A stretch of 64,000 bases of DNA from Molanna angustata (GCA_963576475.1 OY754986.1:11383321-11447320), one strand, 5' to 3'; numbered from the stretch's first letter, positions 21,669 through 57,640 are shown. Notes: generated by a model not told the origin, from the sequence alone. Made by a program: numbers and translations.

Positions 21669-24334
21669 TGTGTGTGTTTGTCTCACGCCTTCTGAAAAAC
21701 CAAGAGCATCTAAAAATCTAATTTATGTGCGAACGTGTACCTGTATACCTGATGCAGTGTCACGCTAAAAATAATGCGATAAAAATGCTGAATTTTAAAA
21801 ATATTTCAATAATTATTTTTTTCATACAAAATTTTCCAAGCCGTATCTGTCAAAAAAGTGTACATTTTGCACGCAAATATCTGTTAGTTTAAAAGTTAGA
21901 AGTACGTATTTACACGAAAAAAATTTACTTTCAAGTATAACTTAGCGTTTACGTGAAAAACATGGTGAATATTTTGTATAATTATAATGTTTAACTTATT
22001 TTTAAAGTAAGCGTTTTGTACATAAATGCCGCCATTTTAATATCTTTTCATACAATATTTCATTTTCCTACCGAATGAATATGTTCTTGAAAATAATAAA
22101 CCTTTGAAATAAATATAATTATGAAATAATAAAATGAAACACAAGACATTACAGCAAGTTTTAAGACGTATATTGTAAAAGTCTGTTAATTATTAGTAAA
22201 GATATAGGCATAATAAAATTGCATAATTTGTATATAATATTTGATATTTCGGACAATTTTCATTTTTATGGCATCGAACAAACCAATGTAGGTACCTACA
22301 TATTATTCAAAAAATGTCTACAAACCATTTGATATTTTTTACATATTCTATGGTTACTATGGTAACGGACTCATTCTGATATTCAAATAAAATTTGTTAT
22401 AAATCGAATTCGAATTAATTTAGAACATCATTGTAGGTAGGTACCTACATACCTAATACTACTTAAAAACCAACAATATACTAATTTCGTATAGGAAAAT
22501 TATTAAACTATCTTAGGTTAACTACAATACACATGTCATTCAATCTACAACTATTTCCTATAGTGAAATTCTTCTTTTATTTAAGTAGACCTTTGGGTGA
22601 TTTTTTATACAAACTATTTCTTGGAGTTTAATTCTTCTTCCTCTTCTTTTGTGAAGTCATTTGGGACAGTTCATAAATAAACTATTTCCTATAGTCTAAT
22701 TTTTCTTTTTCTTAATTTATGTAGACCTTGGGTGAGTTTTTATACAAACTATTTTCTATAGTCTAATTCATCTTCTTCCTCTTCTTTTATGTAGCCCTTT
22801 GGGTGAGTTTTTATACAAACTTATTCCTATTATCTAATTCTTTTATTTCTTATTATATATAGACCTCTGGGCCAGTTTTGATACCAACTATTTCTTTTAA
22901 CGTAATTCTTCTTTTTCTAATTTTATGTAGACCTTTGTTGAATTTTGTATAAACTAACTTCCTATAGTCTAATTTTTCCTCTTTTATGTAGACCAAGGGA
23001 GAGTTTTCATACAAACTTTTCCTTTAGTCTAATTCTTCTTCATCTTCTTTTATGTTGACCTTTGCGTTAGTTTTTTATACAATCTATTTCCTGACGTATA
23101 ATTATTCTTCTAATATGTAGACCTTTGGGTCAGTTTTTATATTAACTACTTTCTATAGTCTAATTCTTCTTTTTCTTATTTTTTGTAGATCTTTTGGTTA
23201 GTTTTTATGCAAACTATTTCCTTTAGTCTAATTCTTCGTTTTCTTATTTAATGTAGACGTTGGGTGAATTTTATATAAAATATTTCCTATAGTTCAATTC
23301 ATCTTCTTCTTCTTTTATGAAGACCATTTGGTCAGTTTTTAATATAATACATTTACTATTGTGTAATTCTTCTATTGCATATTTTATGTAGACCATTGGG
23401 TCAGTTTTTATTACAAACTATTTGTTATAGTCTTATACTTATTATTTTTTTTCAATTAGTCTTTTGGGTTAGTTTTAAGTCTTATAGTCTATTGTATAGA
23501 AATATTATAAACAACATGCACACTTGACGAAAATACATAAAACGAATGGGATGTGACCATCACTAGAATCTTCTCAATACTTTTTTTCAATCGAAATTTA
23601 CACCATTTATTATATCATCATATATTGCTTAATTTTCAATAACTACATATTTGATTTTGATGACAATGTAATAAAAAATCGGGGTTGTGGCCATTACTGG
23701 ACTCTTCACAACGTTTATATTCAAATTAAAAACTATTTAAGTCTTCTTCTGTAATGTAGATCAGTTTTATTGTGCAAAAATATAATAATCTATAGGTATG
23801 CACACTTGACGAAAAATACAAAAACGAATGGGATGTGACCAACACTAGAATCTTTTCAGTACTTTTGTTTATTTAATTTTTAAGCCATTTCCCATCATCC
23901 AAAATTACTAAATATTTAAAACACATTTGCGTTCGATGACAATATATAAAAATAGGGGTTGTGGCCAAATCCAAACTCTTTACAACGTTGTCTCTTTATA
24001 ATCAGTCATATTTAAAACCATTTACCATAGTCCATGCGTGCAGAAATTGTATGTACCTACTTATATATAAAAACAAATGGGTTGTGGCCATCACTTGAAC
24101 ATTTTACATCGCTTAAACTCAATTAAATTTCAAACTACTTTTCATACTACGAATTAGCAAATATTTTTTGTGACAATATTATATAAACGATTGCTTATTC
24201 CTTCACTAATTTACATTCTTGGCCAACGGCGGGACATAAAAGCTAGTAATATAAATATTAATATAAATCATAATATTTTGATTTTTAGTAAATGTACTGA
24301 AAATGGGGATGCTTGTCAGTGTACAGCTGATTAG
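20023..24334 (+). CDS. RIIa-domain (SP17/PKA-RII dimerisation-like) small protein, 3-4 exons
   Basis: Exons 20023-20100, 20519-20658, 20772-20840 and probably 24289-24334, all with GT-AG borders and matching phases, giving 110 aa. Residues 11-50 carry the RIIa pattern: FIVPEGLHELLADISREVL, then QPEDLLDFIAGYLEAMLVSR, closely like SP17/ROPN1-type dimerisation-docking domains. Such domains dimerise and bind amphipathic helices of A-kinase anchoring proteins, often in cilia or sperm flagella (family knowledge; role here inferred). Residues 51-95 are charged and helical. The proposed exon 4 adds CKCTENGDACQC and a few residues. If intron 3 is retained, the frame stops at once (TGG TGA), giving a 96-aa form. 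An in-frame stop at 19987 precedes the ATG. Intron 1 holds a MITE; intron 3 holds two tandem arrays. Confidence 0.8.
20214..20439 (-). repeat. MITE family 1, copy 3, in RIIa intron 1
   Basis: Same orientation as copy 2, lacking its left terminus. It retains gttgccaaccaaaacgt, tgactcactttttgcacgg and the terminus ataaaaatctatgag. It occupies most of the 418-bp first intron of the RIIa gene without touching the splice sites. Confidence 0.8.
20871..21245 (+). repeat. Dispersed repeat family 6, long copy A
   Basis: Begins catctcaatagacacgaag, then cacctacagggcttacgacc and tttacatgatcactttatgc, and ends near cagatgtcacctctgaactg and cgccag. It matches 63404-63772 over its whole length. It lies in intron 3 of the RIIa gene. 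Its class is unknown. Confidence 0.75.
21621..21678. repeat. (GT)n microsatellite
   Basis: About 58 bases of GT with a few substitutions (tatg, tttg), within RIIa intron 3. Confidence 0.95.
21679..22545. other. Intronic sequence, nothing recognised
   Basis: AT-rich intron 3 sequence of the RIIa gene with several gtaggtacctac-like runs (22288-22455) that are common in some insect genomes. Confidence 0.5.
22546..23480. repeat. Degenerate tandem array, period about 67 bp, about 13 units
   Basis: The phrase tttatacaaactatttccta recurs near 22603, 22676, 22740, 22809, 22878, 22945, 23006, 23066, 23134, 23202, 23268, 23333 and 23404, each followed by a tagtctaattcttctt-like block and tatgtagacctttgggt. 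Spacing is 60-73 bases. Units are diverged, suggesting an old satellite-like expansion in RIIa intron 3. Confidence 0.85.
23500..24240. repeat. Second degenerate tandem array, period about 140 bp, about 5 units
   Basis: Blocks of the type aaacgaatgggatgtgacca, then tcactagaatcttctcaata, recur near 23518, 23659, 23808, 23935 and 24050. Alternating units resemble each other more closely (23518 with 23808; 23659 with 23935), suggesting a two-unit higher-order period near 285 bp. It follows the 67-bp array directly. Confidence 0.75.
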
Positions 24335-24361
24335 TTGGACACAAAGGCCATTTTTTGGAAA

Positions 24362-24367
24362 AATAAA
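24362..24367 (+). terminator. AATAAA poly(A) signal after RIIa exon 4
   Basis: AATAAA lies 28 bases after the TAG at 24332-24334. Its position supports exon 4 as the terminal exon, although such hexamers are common in AT-rich sequence. Confidence 0.45.
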
Positions 24368-24640
24368 ACAAGTACATATTTTATATTTATCTTTATGTTA
24401 TTATATAAAATATTTTATCAAAAATTATCAGTTATAAATAAGTATGAATAAAGAATTCAATCCTATAATGACAGGAAGCTTTTTGAACTTTAAATTTTAG
24501 CCATTGAGATAGCGTTTTATACTGTAGAATTCAAGAATTTTAAAAAGCCTTGTAAGTCCATCCTAATAATAGGAATAAAATAGGTTTTGTTCAGTTGTTT
24601 TTGTTTTTGAATTTATTTACACCAGTAGGCTATCGCCGGA

Positions 24641-24990
24641 GGGCAAGTCCCATCAAACGGTGAAATCAAAACCCTCACTAATACCCATATCATGGATATA
24701 ATTTTCAGAATCCACATAAACACTTTCTGATTAACGGAGTGGTGGATGCTTGGAACAGGCTGCCTCAGGATCTGGTTGTTGCTGAGAGTGTCAACTCCTT
24801 TAAGAACGGACTAGATGGATTACAGTGACACTGTGGACTCATTCAAGCACATCAGCTTATGCTGCCTGCTCGTTACCTCAATAATAATAATAATAATATC
24901 TTAAGATATTATAGACCTCCATATGATAATTATATCCATGATTTGGGTAATCAAAAGGGTTTTGATTTCACTGGTTGAACAGACTTGCCC
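24641..24990. mobile_element. Foldback MITE family 4, copy A, interrupted
   Basis: Left arm starts gggcaagtcccatcaaacgg and includes catatcatggatataatttt. The right arm is its inverted copy: ataattatatccatgattt, then gttttgatttcactggttg and agacttgccc. The loop is replaced by a LINE tail (24716-24898). It matches the intact copy at 33345-33524. Confidence 0.85.
24716..24898 (+). pseudogene. CR1/L2-group LINE C-terminus inside the foldback MITE
   Basis: The plus strand encodes NGVVDAWNRLPQDLVVAESV followed by NSFKNGLD, the end motif of many CR1/L2-type LINE ORF2 proteins. A short 3' UTR and an (aat)n tail of about 18 bases (24881-24898) follow. This is a severely 5'-truncated insertion. Confidence 0.8.
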
Positions 24991-26130
24991 CTGTGTATGA
25001 ATTATTTAGATGAGGGTATTTTATCTTGGTCAATATTTGCAATGTACAGATTCATGAGTCAAGGTCGTAACCTAACCTACTCCTTCTTTTATTGATGGGA
25101 AAACAAAGTGATGAACAATAAAAAATATTATTATTTTTAATAAAATTTATTCCGGTTATCAATTAAACAGTCTTTATTTGTTGCTTTATGAATATTCTTA
25201 AAATATACATTATCTGATGATCAAAAAATGTTTAACATAAAGGAAATAATAAAATTGAAAGGAAATAAATGCCATCTTCTATATTATACACACTAATTAT
25301 ATTTGCGACAATAAATATTAAAATCTATTACATAAAATATTCATTTTAATTTATATTTTTTACAGTTTGTCAAGTGTTATATTAACTAAACCATATATTT
25401 GTATATCTATATACCTATTTGGAACCATAGTCCGATATACATACGAGGCCAGTTGTCATACAGGAGCTAATTCCAATAAACAGGTTTATTAATACAAATC
25501 ATATACATAATCAAGTGTATTTATATTAGAGTCTTTAGTAAGTAAAGGATACTGAACTGACAACTTGTAGCATATTAATGGTAAATCTTGTAGCATATTA
25601 ATGGTAAATGATAAAATTAGGAAGAAATTCTTTATTTACGGCAAACCACAGACTCATTAGTGGTTTGAATTAAATAAAATTGTTTAAAATGTGCCAAAAA
25701 GTTTACTTCAATATTGTTATTTTTTACTGTTCATTTGGTCATTGTTAGTTTGTTCTTGATCCACAATTTATTTCTTCCCACTAACAAGTGTTGCCAGCAC
25801 AGAAAAAAGAATTGCATCCTGAAATTTGGGACAAAGTTCAAATAGCGTACAATTAGCATATTGTAGTAAGAAAATTTCTTCCAAATAACTTTTCTAATAC
25901 AGAAAAATAATATTGCTTGGGAAAAATTGTCGCAGAAGTCAATTGATTTACCACTATGCTACAACGGTCAGTAATTGAATTTCTTACTGGCCTGTCTATA
26001 TTCATATTAGACTTTGCACTGTTTTTGAAATAATCCAAAATCTTTTTTACTCAAATTTGTTTTCATAAAATAATACGAAAGAAAGAAAAATCTGTTTTAA
26101 AATAACTTAGGACTATTTCATTACAATCTA
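24991..26130. other. Intergenic stretch between the RIIa and lectin genes
   Basis: AT-rich with no gene. A 23-bp unit (cttgtagcatattaatggta plus aat) is tandemly duplicated near 25565-25610. The two genes converge here. Confidence 0.5.
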
Positions 26131-26136
26131 TTTATT
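26131..26136 (-). terminator. Lectin poly(A) signal
   Basis: AATAAA on the minus strand, about 45 bases after the TAA stop of the C-type lectin. Confidence 0.7.
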
Positions 26137-26181
26137 GGCAAAGTAATACTATTATTATACATAAGGTGAACATTTTAATAT

Positions 26182-51601
<25,420 letters not shown>

Positions 51602-51678
51602 GTTGCACTATAACACAAAAAAACAATAAATATTTATTAGAATTATAGTATGTAGATTCATATATTATTTATAAATTA

Positions 51679-51805
51679 GGGTCGTATTACGGGAGTTATT
51701 TAAGAATGATGTAAGAAAAAGTTGAGGTCCAGTAAGCAGTATTCTCGAAGTACGGGACCTTACCTTTTTCTTACATTTTTCTCAATAACTCTTGTAATAC
51801 GACCC
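51679..51805. repeat. Hairpin MITE family 3, copy 2 (intact)
   Basis: Starts gggtcgtattacgggagtta and ends with the inverse, ctcttgtaatacgaccc. TTA flanks both sides (51676-51678, 51806-51808), a 3-bp duplication as in PIF/Harbinger elements. It lies 72 bases upstream of the lectin exon 2 acceptor side. Confidence 0.88.
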
Positions 51806-51918
51806 TTAGTCTGGGACAACAATACAGTAGAAGGTTAGTTGTCGGAATCATATAGGAATGTCTATAAAATATATAAGACGATATTTGGATGTACATAGAT
51901 GATATAAATAATCTAGAT

Positions 51919-52138
51919 GGGTCGGTGGCAGAGCGGTTAGCGTGCTGGGCTAGTAATCCAGTGGTTGTGAGTTTGAATCCTGCCTCGACCGATTTCATTC
52001 ACCTAAGCACAAGCATTTATTTGCTTATTTTAGGGAACGTAGGAAGATGTATATGTATTTGTTTAACAAGGACGTTTTAGGGAACGAAGGAAGATGTATA
52101 TGTACTTGTTTAACAAGGACATATTCATTTTTAAAAAA
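51919..52138 (+). repeat. tRNA-Thr-like SINE family A, copy 1
   Basis: The tRNA-like head 51920-51991 contains tggcagagcggttagcg, an anticodon-like arm ctgggctagtaatccag (loop centre AGT) and gagtttgaatcctgcctcga. The body has ttagggaacgtaggaagatg twice (52034 and, diverged, 52078), ending at an A-tract. Confidence 0.85.
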
Positions 52139-52340
52139 AAAAAAAAAAATGAATTTCAAGAAAACATTATGTGTTGAATGGAAAAAGGGAATATGCCGGC
52201 ATCAGGAGTGGGCCGATGGTTTTGTCCATGTCGCTGATAATGGATGGGTACGAAAAGCCCAAAGAAGAGATGATTGGAAACATCTAGAAAAGTCCTACAT
52301 CCAACAGCAGGGGGATATTAAGAGGGCTTGTAAATATTAA
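52139..52340 (+). pseudogene. RTE-type LINE C-terminal fragment
   Basis: The plus strand encodes EWADGFVHVADNGWVRKAQR then DDWKHLEKSYIQQQGDIKRA, matching the tail of the RTE-type element at 9488-10291 (RWADDI...GNRWVQKAQ). It directly follows the SINE A tract. Confidence 0.75.
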
Positions 52341-52857
52341 GGGGATATCTAGTGACTGAGAAAATTATATATTAAAACCGCCTAATACACTATGAAGTTA
52401 CACGTTAATAAGGGTAACTATCAAACGCGTTAAAAAGTGTTTATACGAGATTGCTGATTGAAACAAAAAAATTGCTGATTTTTTGTATTAAAAAAAAACC
52501 TGACTTGAAACGAAAAAAAAAACGATATCGGCCATTCAGTTTGATTTTATGCACTCTTTAAACACATAAAACATTAATTTATTTACGGTAAATAGTAATA
52601 GAGTAATTTATATAAAATGCTGTTAAAAATATATTTTTTAGGGGAATTCATGCTGAATAATTAAATTGTGTGACGAAAATTTACTAGAGAAATTTTGAAA
52701 ATGCGTGTTTATTCAAATTGGGGTGTTTAGGTGTACCCTCTTAAGTGATTGTTTCAAATTAATACGTAGATTGAATGTTCATTGATCATTATAAAATTCT
52801 CGTGTATTTTTTATGTACAAATAACATCAACGCACGGTCAAGAGCAAAACCTAAATT
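52341..52857. other. Lectin intron 1 sequence
   Basis: No gene. The right end (52828-52857) holds the third copy of the gcacggtcaagagcaaaacc block, immediately before the LINE poly(A). Confidence 0.5.
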
Positions 52858-53506
52858 TTTTTTTTTTTTTTTTTTTTTTTTATTTTAACAATTATACATT
52901 AATGATAAAAAGAATTATAAACAGTATCTTAAAATTAAATTATTTAATATCTATTCATCCCTCAGTTGAGATCAAATCTCGTGTTCGAGGGAGGAGCACA
53001 GTCATTTTATCGGTTCATTTATTTCAATAACATATAATATTACTAAAAATAACACGCATATATTTAAATTAATATTACGCGAACTGGTGAACAGTTTACG
53101 GATGAACCCTCACCAATGGAGCATACTCTAGTATACGCAAGCGCATACTGAGAACCGCGAACTGCATTTGCCGTTTACAGGGCCCCACTAGCAGGCATTC
53201 ACCGTTCACCGTCCACCGTCACGAAACAAAAACCACTAACCGCAAAAACTGGAATACAATAAAAATACATTAATTACATCATGAACAAATTCAAATAAAT
53301 TACTCTTCAAAAACAAAATCAATATTTCTTATATAATAACAGACAACATCAAAAAATTATATATACACATAACATATCATCAAAAAAAAAGTACACACAA
53401 CTCAACACAAAAAAAAAATAAAAAAATTTACACTCACAATTTGGCGTAATTTGGAAATATAAAAAAATTAAAATAAAATAAAAAAAAACAACAAAACAAA
53501 AATCCA

Positions 53507-56482
53507 TCACTGGATGTAATTATAATTGTTAATATGTTTTATAATAGAATTTTTAAATTGTATATATTCCTTCATTTTCCTCAATTCATCTGGAAGGTCA
53601 TTAAAATGTTTTATTCCCAGGTATGTAAAGTGGTGCTGGGCTGCAGATGTATTGACGCGAGGGATAGCAATATTATTTTTCGATCTGGTTCTATTGTTGT
53701 TTTCATGTATTTCACTATAATATTTTTTAAATGTTGTTAAAAGAGTATATTTTTTATATAAATTATTTAGCTTTAGTACACGAAATTGTTTGAATACTTC
53801 ATTGGAGGGAAAGTCTATTGGTTTCTTTAAGATTATTTTTATGATCAGTTTCTGAGTGATTTCAATCGGTTTTAAATTAGTTTTATACGTTCCACCCCAT
53901 CCAAGGATTCCATATTGTAGAATAGATTGTACAAAGGCAAAGTATAATATTTTTAAATTTTGGATTGTCAGTATATTACGCAGTTGTAGAAATATGTAAA
54001 TTAACTTTCTCATTCTATTTTTTGTTAACTCTATGAAGTGTTTCCATTTTAAATTTTTATCAATGGTTATTCCAAGGTATTTTACTTCGTCCTTTTTAGC
54101 TATTTTATTTTGAGTTACGTTTTCTTGTATTATATTTATGTTGATATTATTCGTTATTTCATTGACGTTTAAACAAAAGGGAACGAAAACTGTTTTTTCT
54201 GAGTTTAATGAAAGTAAATTATCATCGAACCATATTTTGAGTTTATTAATACCTTTATTGGCTAAGTATGTTACATTTTTCCACGAATTTTCTTTAAAAA
54301 TGAGTACAGTGTCGTCGGCATATGAAATTATTTTTCCGTTCAGATCAATATTAAATATTTCATTTACGTAGATTATAAATAGTATTGGGCCTATAACTGT
54401 ACCTTGTGGGATTCCGAAATTACTTGTTAGGGGTTCACTTATATGATTGTTTACTTTAGTGTATTGTTCTCTGTTATTGAGATAGCTATAGAACCAAGTT
54501 TTAACTGTCTTTTGCAATCCAATGTCATTTATTTTATTAATTAATTTAGTATGAGATACACTATCAAATGCTTTTCTTAGGTCTACAAAAATACCTATAC
54601 ATTTTTTTCTATTGTCTAGAGCGTCGATTATTTCGGATGTTAATTCAGCAATGGCGTCCTGTGTTCCCATATTTTCCCGGAATCCGTATTGTTGATTGTT
54701 TATGATATTTTTTTCATTTAGAAATTTTAATAATTGTTTTTTCACAATTTTTTCAAAAATTTTTGCTATATTCGATACAAGGGTAATTGGCCTATAGTTG
54801 CTAACAATATCTTGACTTCCGCTTTTGTAAATTGGTGTGATTATACCTTTTTTATATACTGTCGGAAATGTTCCTAGTGCAAGACTTAAATTAATGATAA
54901 ATGTTAATGGTTTACAAATGTGTTGGCTCACGTTCTTTAATAGTTCTGCAGTTATTCCGTCATGTCCAGGCGCTGATCCACCTTTAAGACTTTTAATTAT
55001 TTCTAATACTTCATTCTCATTAGTTTCTTTAAATTCAGAGAAATTGTTAGGGTTGTTTAGATCATTGTTAATTTGGTCGTTTGTGTAGTTTTTATTTATA
55101 TTTTTGGCCAAGTTTTCTCCAACGGATACAAAATATTCATTGAATATTTTTGCGCATTGCTTTGGATTTTCATTTACCTGTATGATATTATTTCCATCAT
55201 TTATTTGTTTAATGTCTATTTTCTTTTTGGTTTTATTAGTTATTTCATTTATTATATTCCATGTTTTTTTACTGTCGTGGCAGTTTTTTAAGAGTTTTAA
55301 TTCATAATATTTGTCTTTGGTTTTCTTTATTAAATGAGTAAGTAGATTTCTGTATCTTTTATAATATCTCTTTATATTTTCACTGTCCGGGTATTTTTTG
55401 GTAAGTTTAAAAGTTTTTTCTCTCTTTCGTATACTTACTATTAGTCCATAAGTAATCCATGGTTTAACTTTTTTGTGTTTTGATTTAATATTATATTTAT
55501 GAATTACTTCTGTTGACTTTTTTAAATGGCTTAGGAGTGTCTCTTCAAAATTTTGTGCACAACTATTCACGTCATGAACTTGAAACACTGATGACCATGT
55601 TTCATCTTTCAGAGACATTTTCAACTTCTCATAATTCACTTTAGCCGTTCTAACATTCATAACACTTTCACTATTAGATTTATCATTCCTTTGACTATAC
55701 AAATATATGCAGAGATGGTGGTCTGTTATATTATTTTTCCATACAATAGTTTTTATGTTTTCAATGTCTCTTTTATTTGTCCATATATGATCCAAGCACG
55801 ATGGATTTTGCCCCACCATTTCTCTCGTTGGTGAATTGATGCATGACTTGAAATTGTAGAATGTCATAGTATTAAGATATTCATCCTTTTCGGATTTGTT
55901 TATGTGTTTTAGTATATTTATGTTAATATCACCTAGAATTATACATTTTTTGTTCTTTGTTTGGAGAAGAATATTATTCTTAATTTCATTAATAAAAGTG
56001 TACACATTTGAAAGATGTGTTCGATAAATAGCATATATGTGGTATTTAATATTGTTAGTAGTAATTATTATTTCTAGGCAGTTGGCTAATGATAGTTGTA
56101 TTTCCGATGCTATGACATTAGTATGTATTGATTTAATAAATGCAACAATACCACTACTTTTGTTAATGTATTTTGTTGTTTTAAAACACGTATAGTTCGG
56201 AATATGAAAATTTGAATAGTCAGTAAGATGCGCTTCTGTTAACACTATACAGTCCGGTTCATATTTTATTGAATTTAGATACACTAAAAATTCGTCAAAA
56301 TTTTTCTGGATGCTTCTTATATTAAGATTTATAATAGAAAATGCGTGATTAAGATCAGAGAGGATAATCTCACATTCTTTGGATGTTTCGCATATAAATT
56401 CTGATATATTAGAATTTTCGTCGATTATATCTTGTAGTGTATCATCCATTTTTATTTTAATAGTCAATCCTTTTCTGTGCAA
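53507..56482 (-). CDS. LINE ORF2: endonuclease and reverse transcriptase, intact
   Basis: Open for 991 codons; the likely start is the second Met (56449), eight bases after the ORF1 stop, giving 980 aa. The endonuclease is about residues 45-265 with LNIRSIQKNFDEF, LTEAHLTDYSNF, ILGDININILK (about 180) and ITDHHLCIY (about 252). RT is about 505-800: GIITPIYKSGSQDIVSNYRP, QYGFRENMGTQDAIAELTSE, CIGIFVDLRKAFDSVSHTKL, NFGIPQGTVIGPILFIIYVN and SYADDTVLIF (YADD near 721-724). No RNase H domain. It nicks DNA and reverse-transcribes its own RNA at the target site. All catalytic blocks look conserved, so enzymatic activity is plausible even though ORF1 is broken. Confidence 0.93.
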   Translation of the reverse strand: MHRKGLTIKIKMDDTLQDIIDENSNISEFICETSKECEIILSDLNHAFSIINLNIRSIQKNFDEFLVYLNSIKYEPDCIVLTEAHLTDYSNFHIPNYTCFKTTKYINKSSGIVAFIKSIHTNVIASEIQLSLANCLEIIITTNNIKYHIYAIYRTHLSNVYTFINEIKNNILLQTKNKKCIILGDININILKHINKSEKDEYLNTMTFYNFKSCINSPTREMVGQNPSCLDHIWTNKRDIENIKTIVWKNNITDHHLCIYLYSQRNDKSNSESVMNVRTAKVNYEKLKMSLKDETWSSVFQVHDVNSCAQNFEETLLSHLKKSTEVIHKYNIKSKHKKVKPWITYGLIVSIRKREKTFKLTKKYPDSENIKRYYKRYRNLLTHLIKKTKDKYYELKLLKNCHDSKKTWNIINEITNKTKKKIDIKQINDGNNIIQVNENPKQCAKIFNEYFVSVGENLAKNINKNYTNDQINNDLNNPNNFSEFKETNENEVLEIIKSLKGGSAPGHDGITAELLKNVSQHICKPLTFIINLSLALGTFPTVYKKGIITPIYKSGSQDIVSNYRPITLVSNIAKIFEKIVKKQLLKFLNEKNIINNQQYGFRENMGTQDAIAELTSEIIDALDNRKKCIGIFVDLRKAFDSVSHTKLINKINDIGLQKTVKTWFYSYLNNREQYTKVNNHISEPLTSNFGIPQGTVIGPILFIIYVNEIFNIDLNGKIISYADDTVLIFKENSWKNVTYLANKGINKLKIWFDDNLLSLNSEKTVFVPFCLNVNEITNNININIIQENVTQNKIAKKDEVKYLGITIDKNLKWKHFIELTKNRMRKLIYIFLQLRNILTIQNLKILYFAFVQSILQYGILGWGGTYKTNLKPIEITQKLIIKIILKKPIDFPSNEVFKQFRVLKLNNLYKKYTLLTTFKKYYSEIHENNNRTRSKNNIAIPRVNTSAAQHHFTYLGIKHFNDLPDELRKMKEYIQFKNSIIKHINNYNYIQ

Positions 56483-57527
56483 TCAATGTTTTTTTAATTT
56501 TTTGCGGACATATTTTATCAGTTGCTGAACGTTCTGTAGAGGTTACATTAGTTTCGCTATTTTTGTTTGCTAATATACAATTATAGCATTTTTTTTCTTT
56601 CGACACACAGTTTTCTGTTTTATGCTGTTCACTACAATGCGCACATATTGGTGGCGTACTGATTTTTAAACACCATTTTGCTGAGTGCCCAAAATTAAGA
56701 CAGTGGTAGCACTGTACTAAGGGGTTACAATCTTCTACTTTGATTCTTTGATATCCGATGAATATTTTATCATTCTCGATCATAGCTCTTCTTATTTCTC
56801 TGCTTGTTTCCAAAATAATATTTTTGCTACTATTGTTCTTATTTTTAATAATTTTCTTGATTTGCATTTGATTTTCGTTCTTTTTGAGCAGTGGCGCTAG
56901 TTCTATATTTTGGGCAAATATGTCGTGTATTAGGTCATCTGTCTCGTTATCTTCTGATATTCATTTCAATATCATACATGGTTTCTTTTTTTTAATTTCT
57001 TCTGCTTCAATTTCTATTTTTTTGGTGTTTATTATATTTGCAAGTTTAGTTGCTTCTGATTTTTGGTTACAATTTATAATCAATCTGTTTTTGGTAATTT
57101 TTTTGAGGTTAATTACTCCAATTCCTTCTTTACCTATTTTAATCTGTTTCTGCAATTTCTTCTGTATATCTTCCTGTGAAATGTTATCATGTTTTGCTTT
57201 GATTATAACTGCATATTGTTGTGGTGGTTCTCTTTTGGTGCACTTTAAAGTATCTGCGTAGTCATTAGTATTTTTGATTCCCTGTGTTGAGTTATTCTTT
57301 AATGATTCCAAATGTTGTTCTACTTTTTTGGTTATATTTGTTTGTTGCTCCATAAATGTAATAATTTTTTCCATCTTCTTTGTTTTTTCCTGCATCCAAA
57401 GTAGTTCCAGTTCAGTCAGTTTGGCGTCTATGGATAGTTTAATACTTTTTGTTTTAGTGTTATTGTTCCATATTTTTTCCGTTTCATTTTTAATATTTTT
57501 GAGAATTTCAATCACCGTCGATTCCAT
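56457..57527 (-). pseudogene. LINE ORF1, zinc-knuckle Gag-like, one in-frame UGA
   Basis: Open from MESTVIEILKN at 57527 to a TGA at 56961-56963, then open in the same frame to a TAA at 56457-56459, 356 codon positions in total. The first half is a Lys/Glu-rich coil; IGVINLKKITKNRLIINCNQ is the RRM-like part. After the stop come IFIGYQRIKVED and three knuckles: CYHCLNFGHSAKWC, CAHCSEQHKTENC and a CYNC start. ORF1 proteins bind LINE RNA and act as chaperones (family knowledge). The sibling ORF1 at 7690-8746 aligns across the whole second half. The stop codon would give a 188-aa protein lacking the knuckles. Confidence 0.85.
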
Positions 57528-57640
57528 TTATTTTTGGTCGTTAAAGTGTTAGCTAGACTTGTTTCGCTTCAATACACACTACACGACTGCACTTGTACAC
57601 GGTGGTGACAATACTGGTGACAATACTGGTGACAATACAA

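Larger units (their letters stand above)
52858..57640 (-). mobile_element. Near full-length two-ORF LINE (CR1/Jockey group)
   Basis: From about 57640 on the minus strand there is a 5' UTR of about 110 bases with three tandem ggtgacaatact units, ORF1 (57527-56457), ORF2 (56482-53507), a 625-base 3' UTR and a poly(A) of about 22 bases (plus strand T-run 52858-52880). It lies in lectin intron 1, in the gene's own orientation. ORF2 is intact and ORF1 has one in-frame stop. No clear target duplication was found, so the 5' end is approximate. Confidence 0.88.

Noticed and set aside
51920..51991. Possible functional tRNA-Thr gene
   Set aside because: Acceptor and T stems have mismatches, no terminator T-run follows, and the sequence continues as a SINE body repeated elsewhere.
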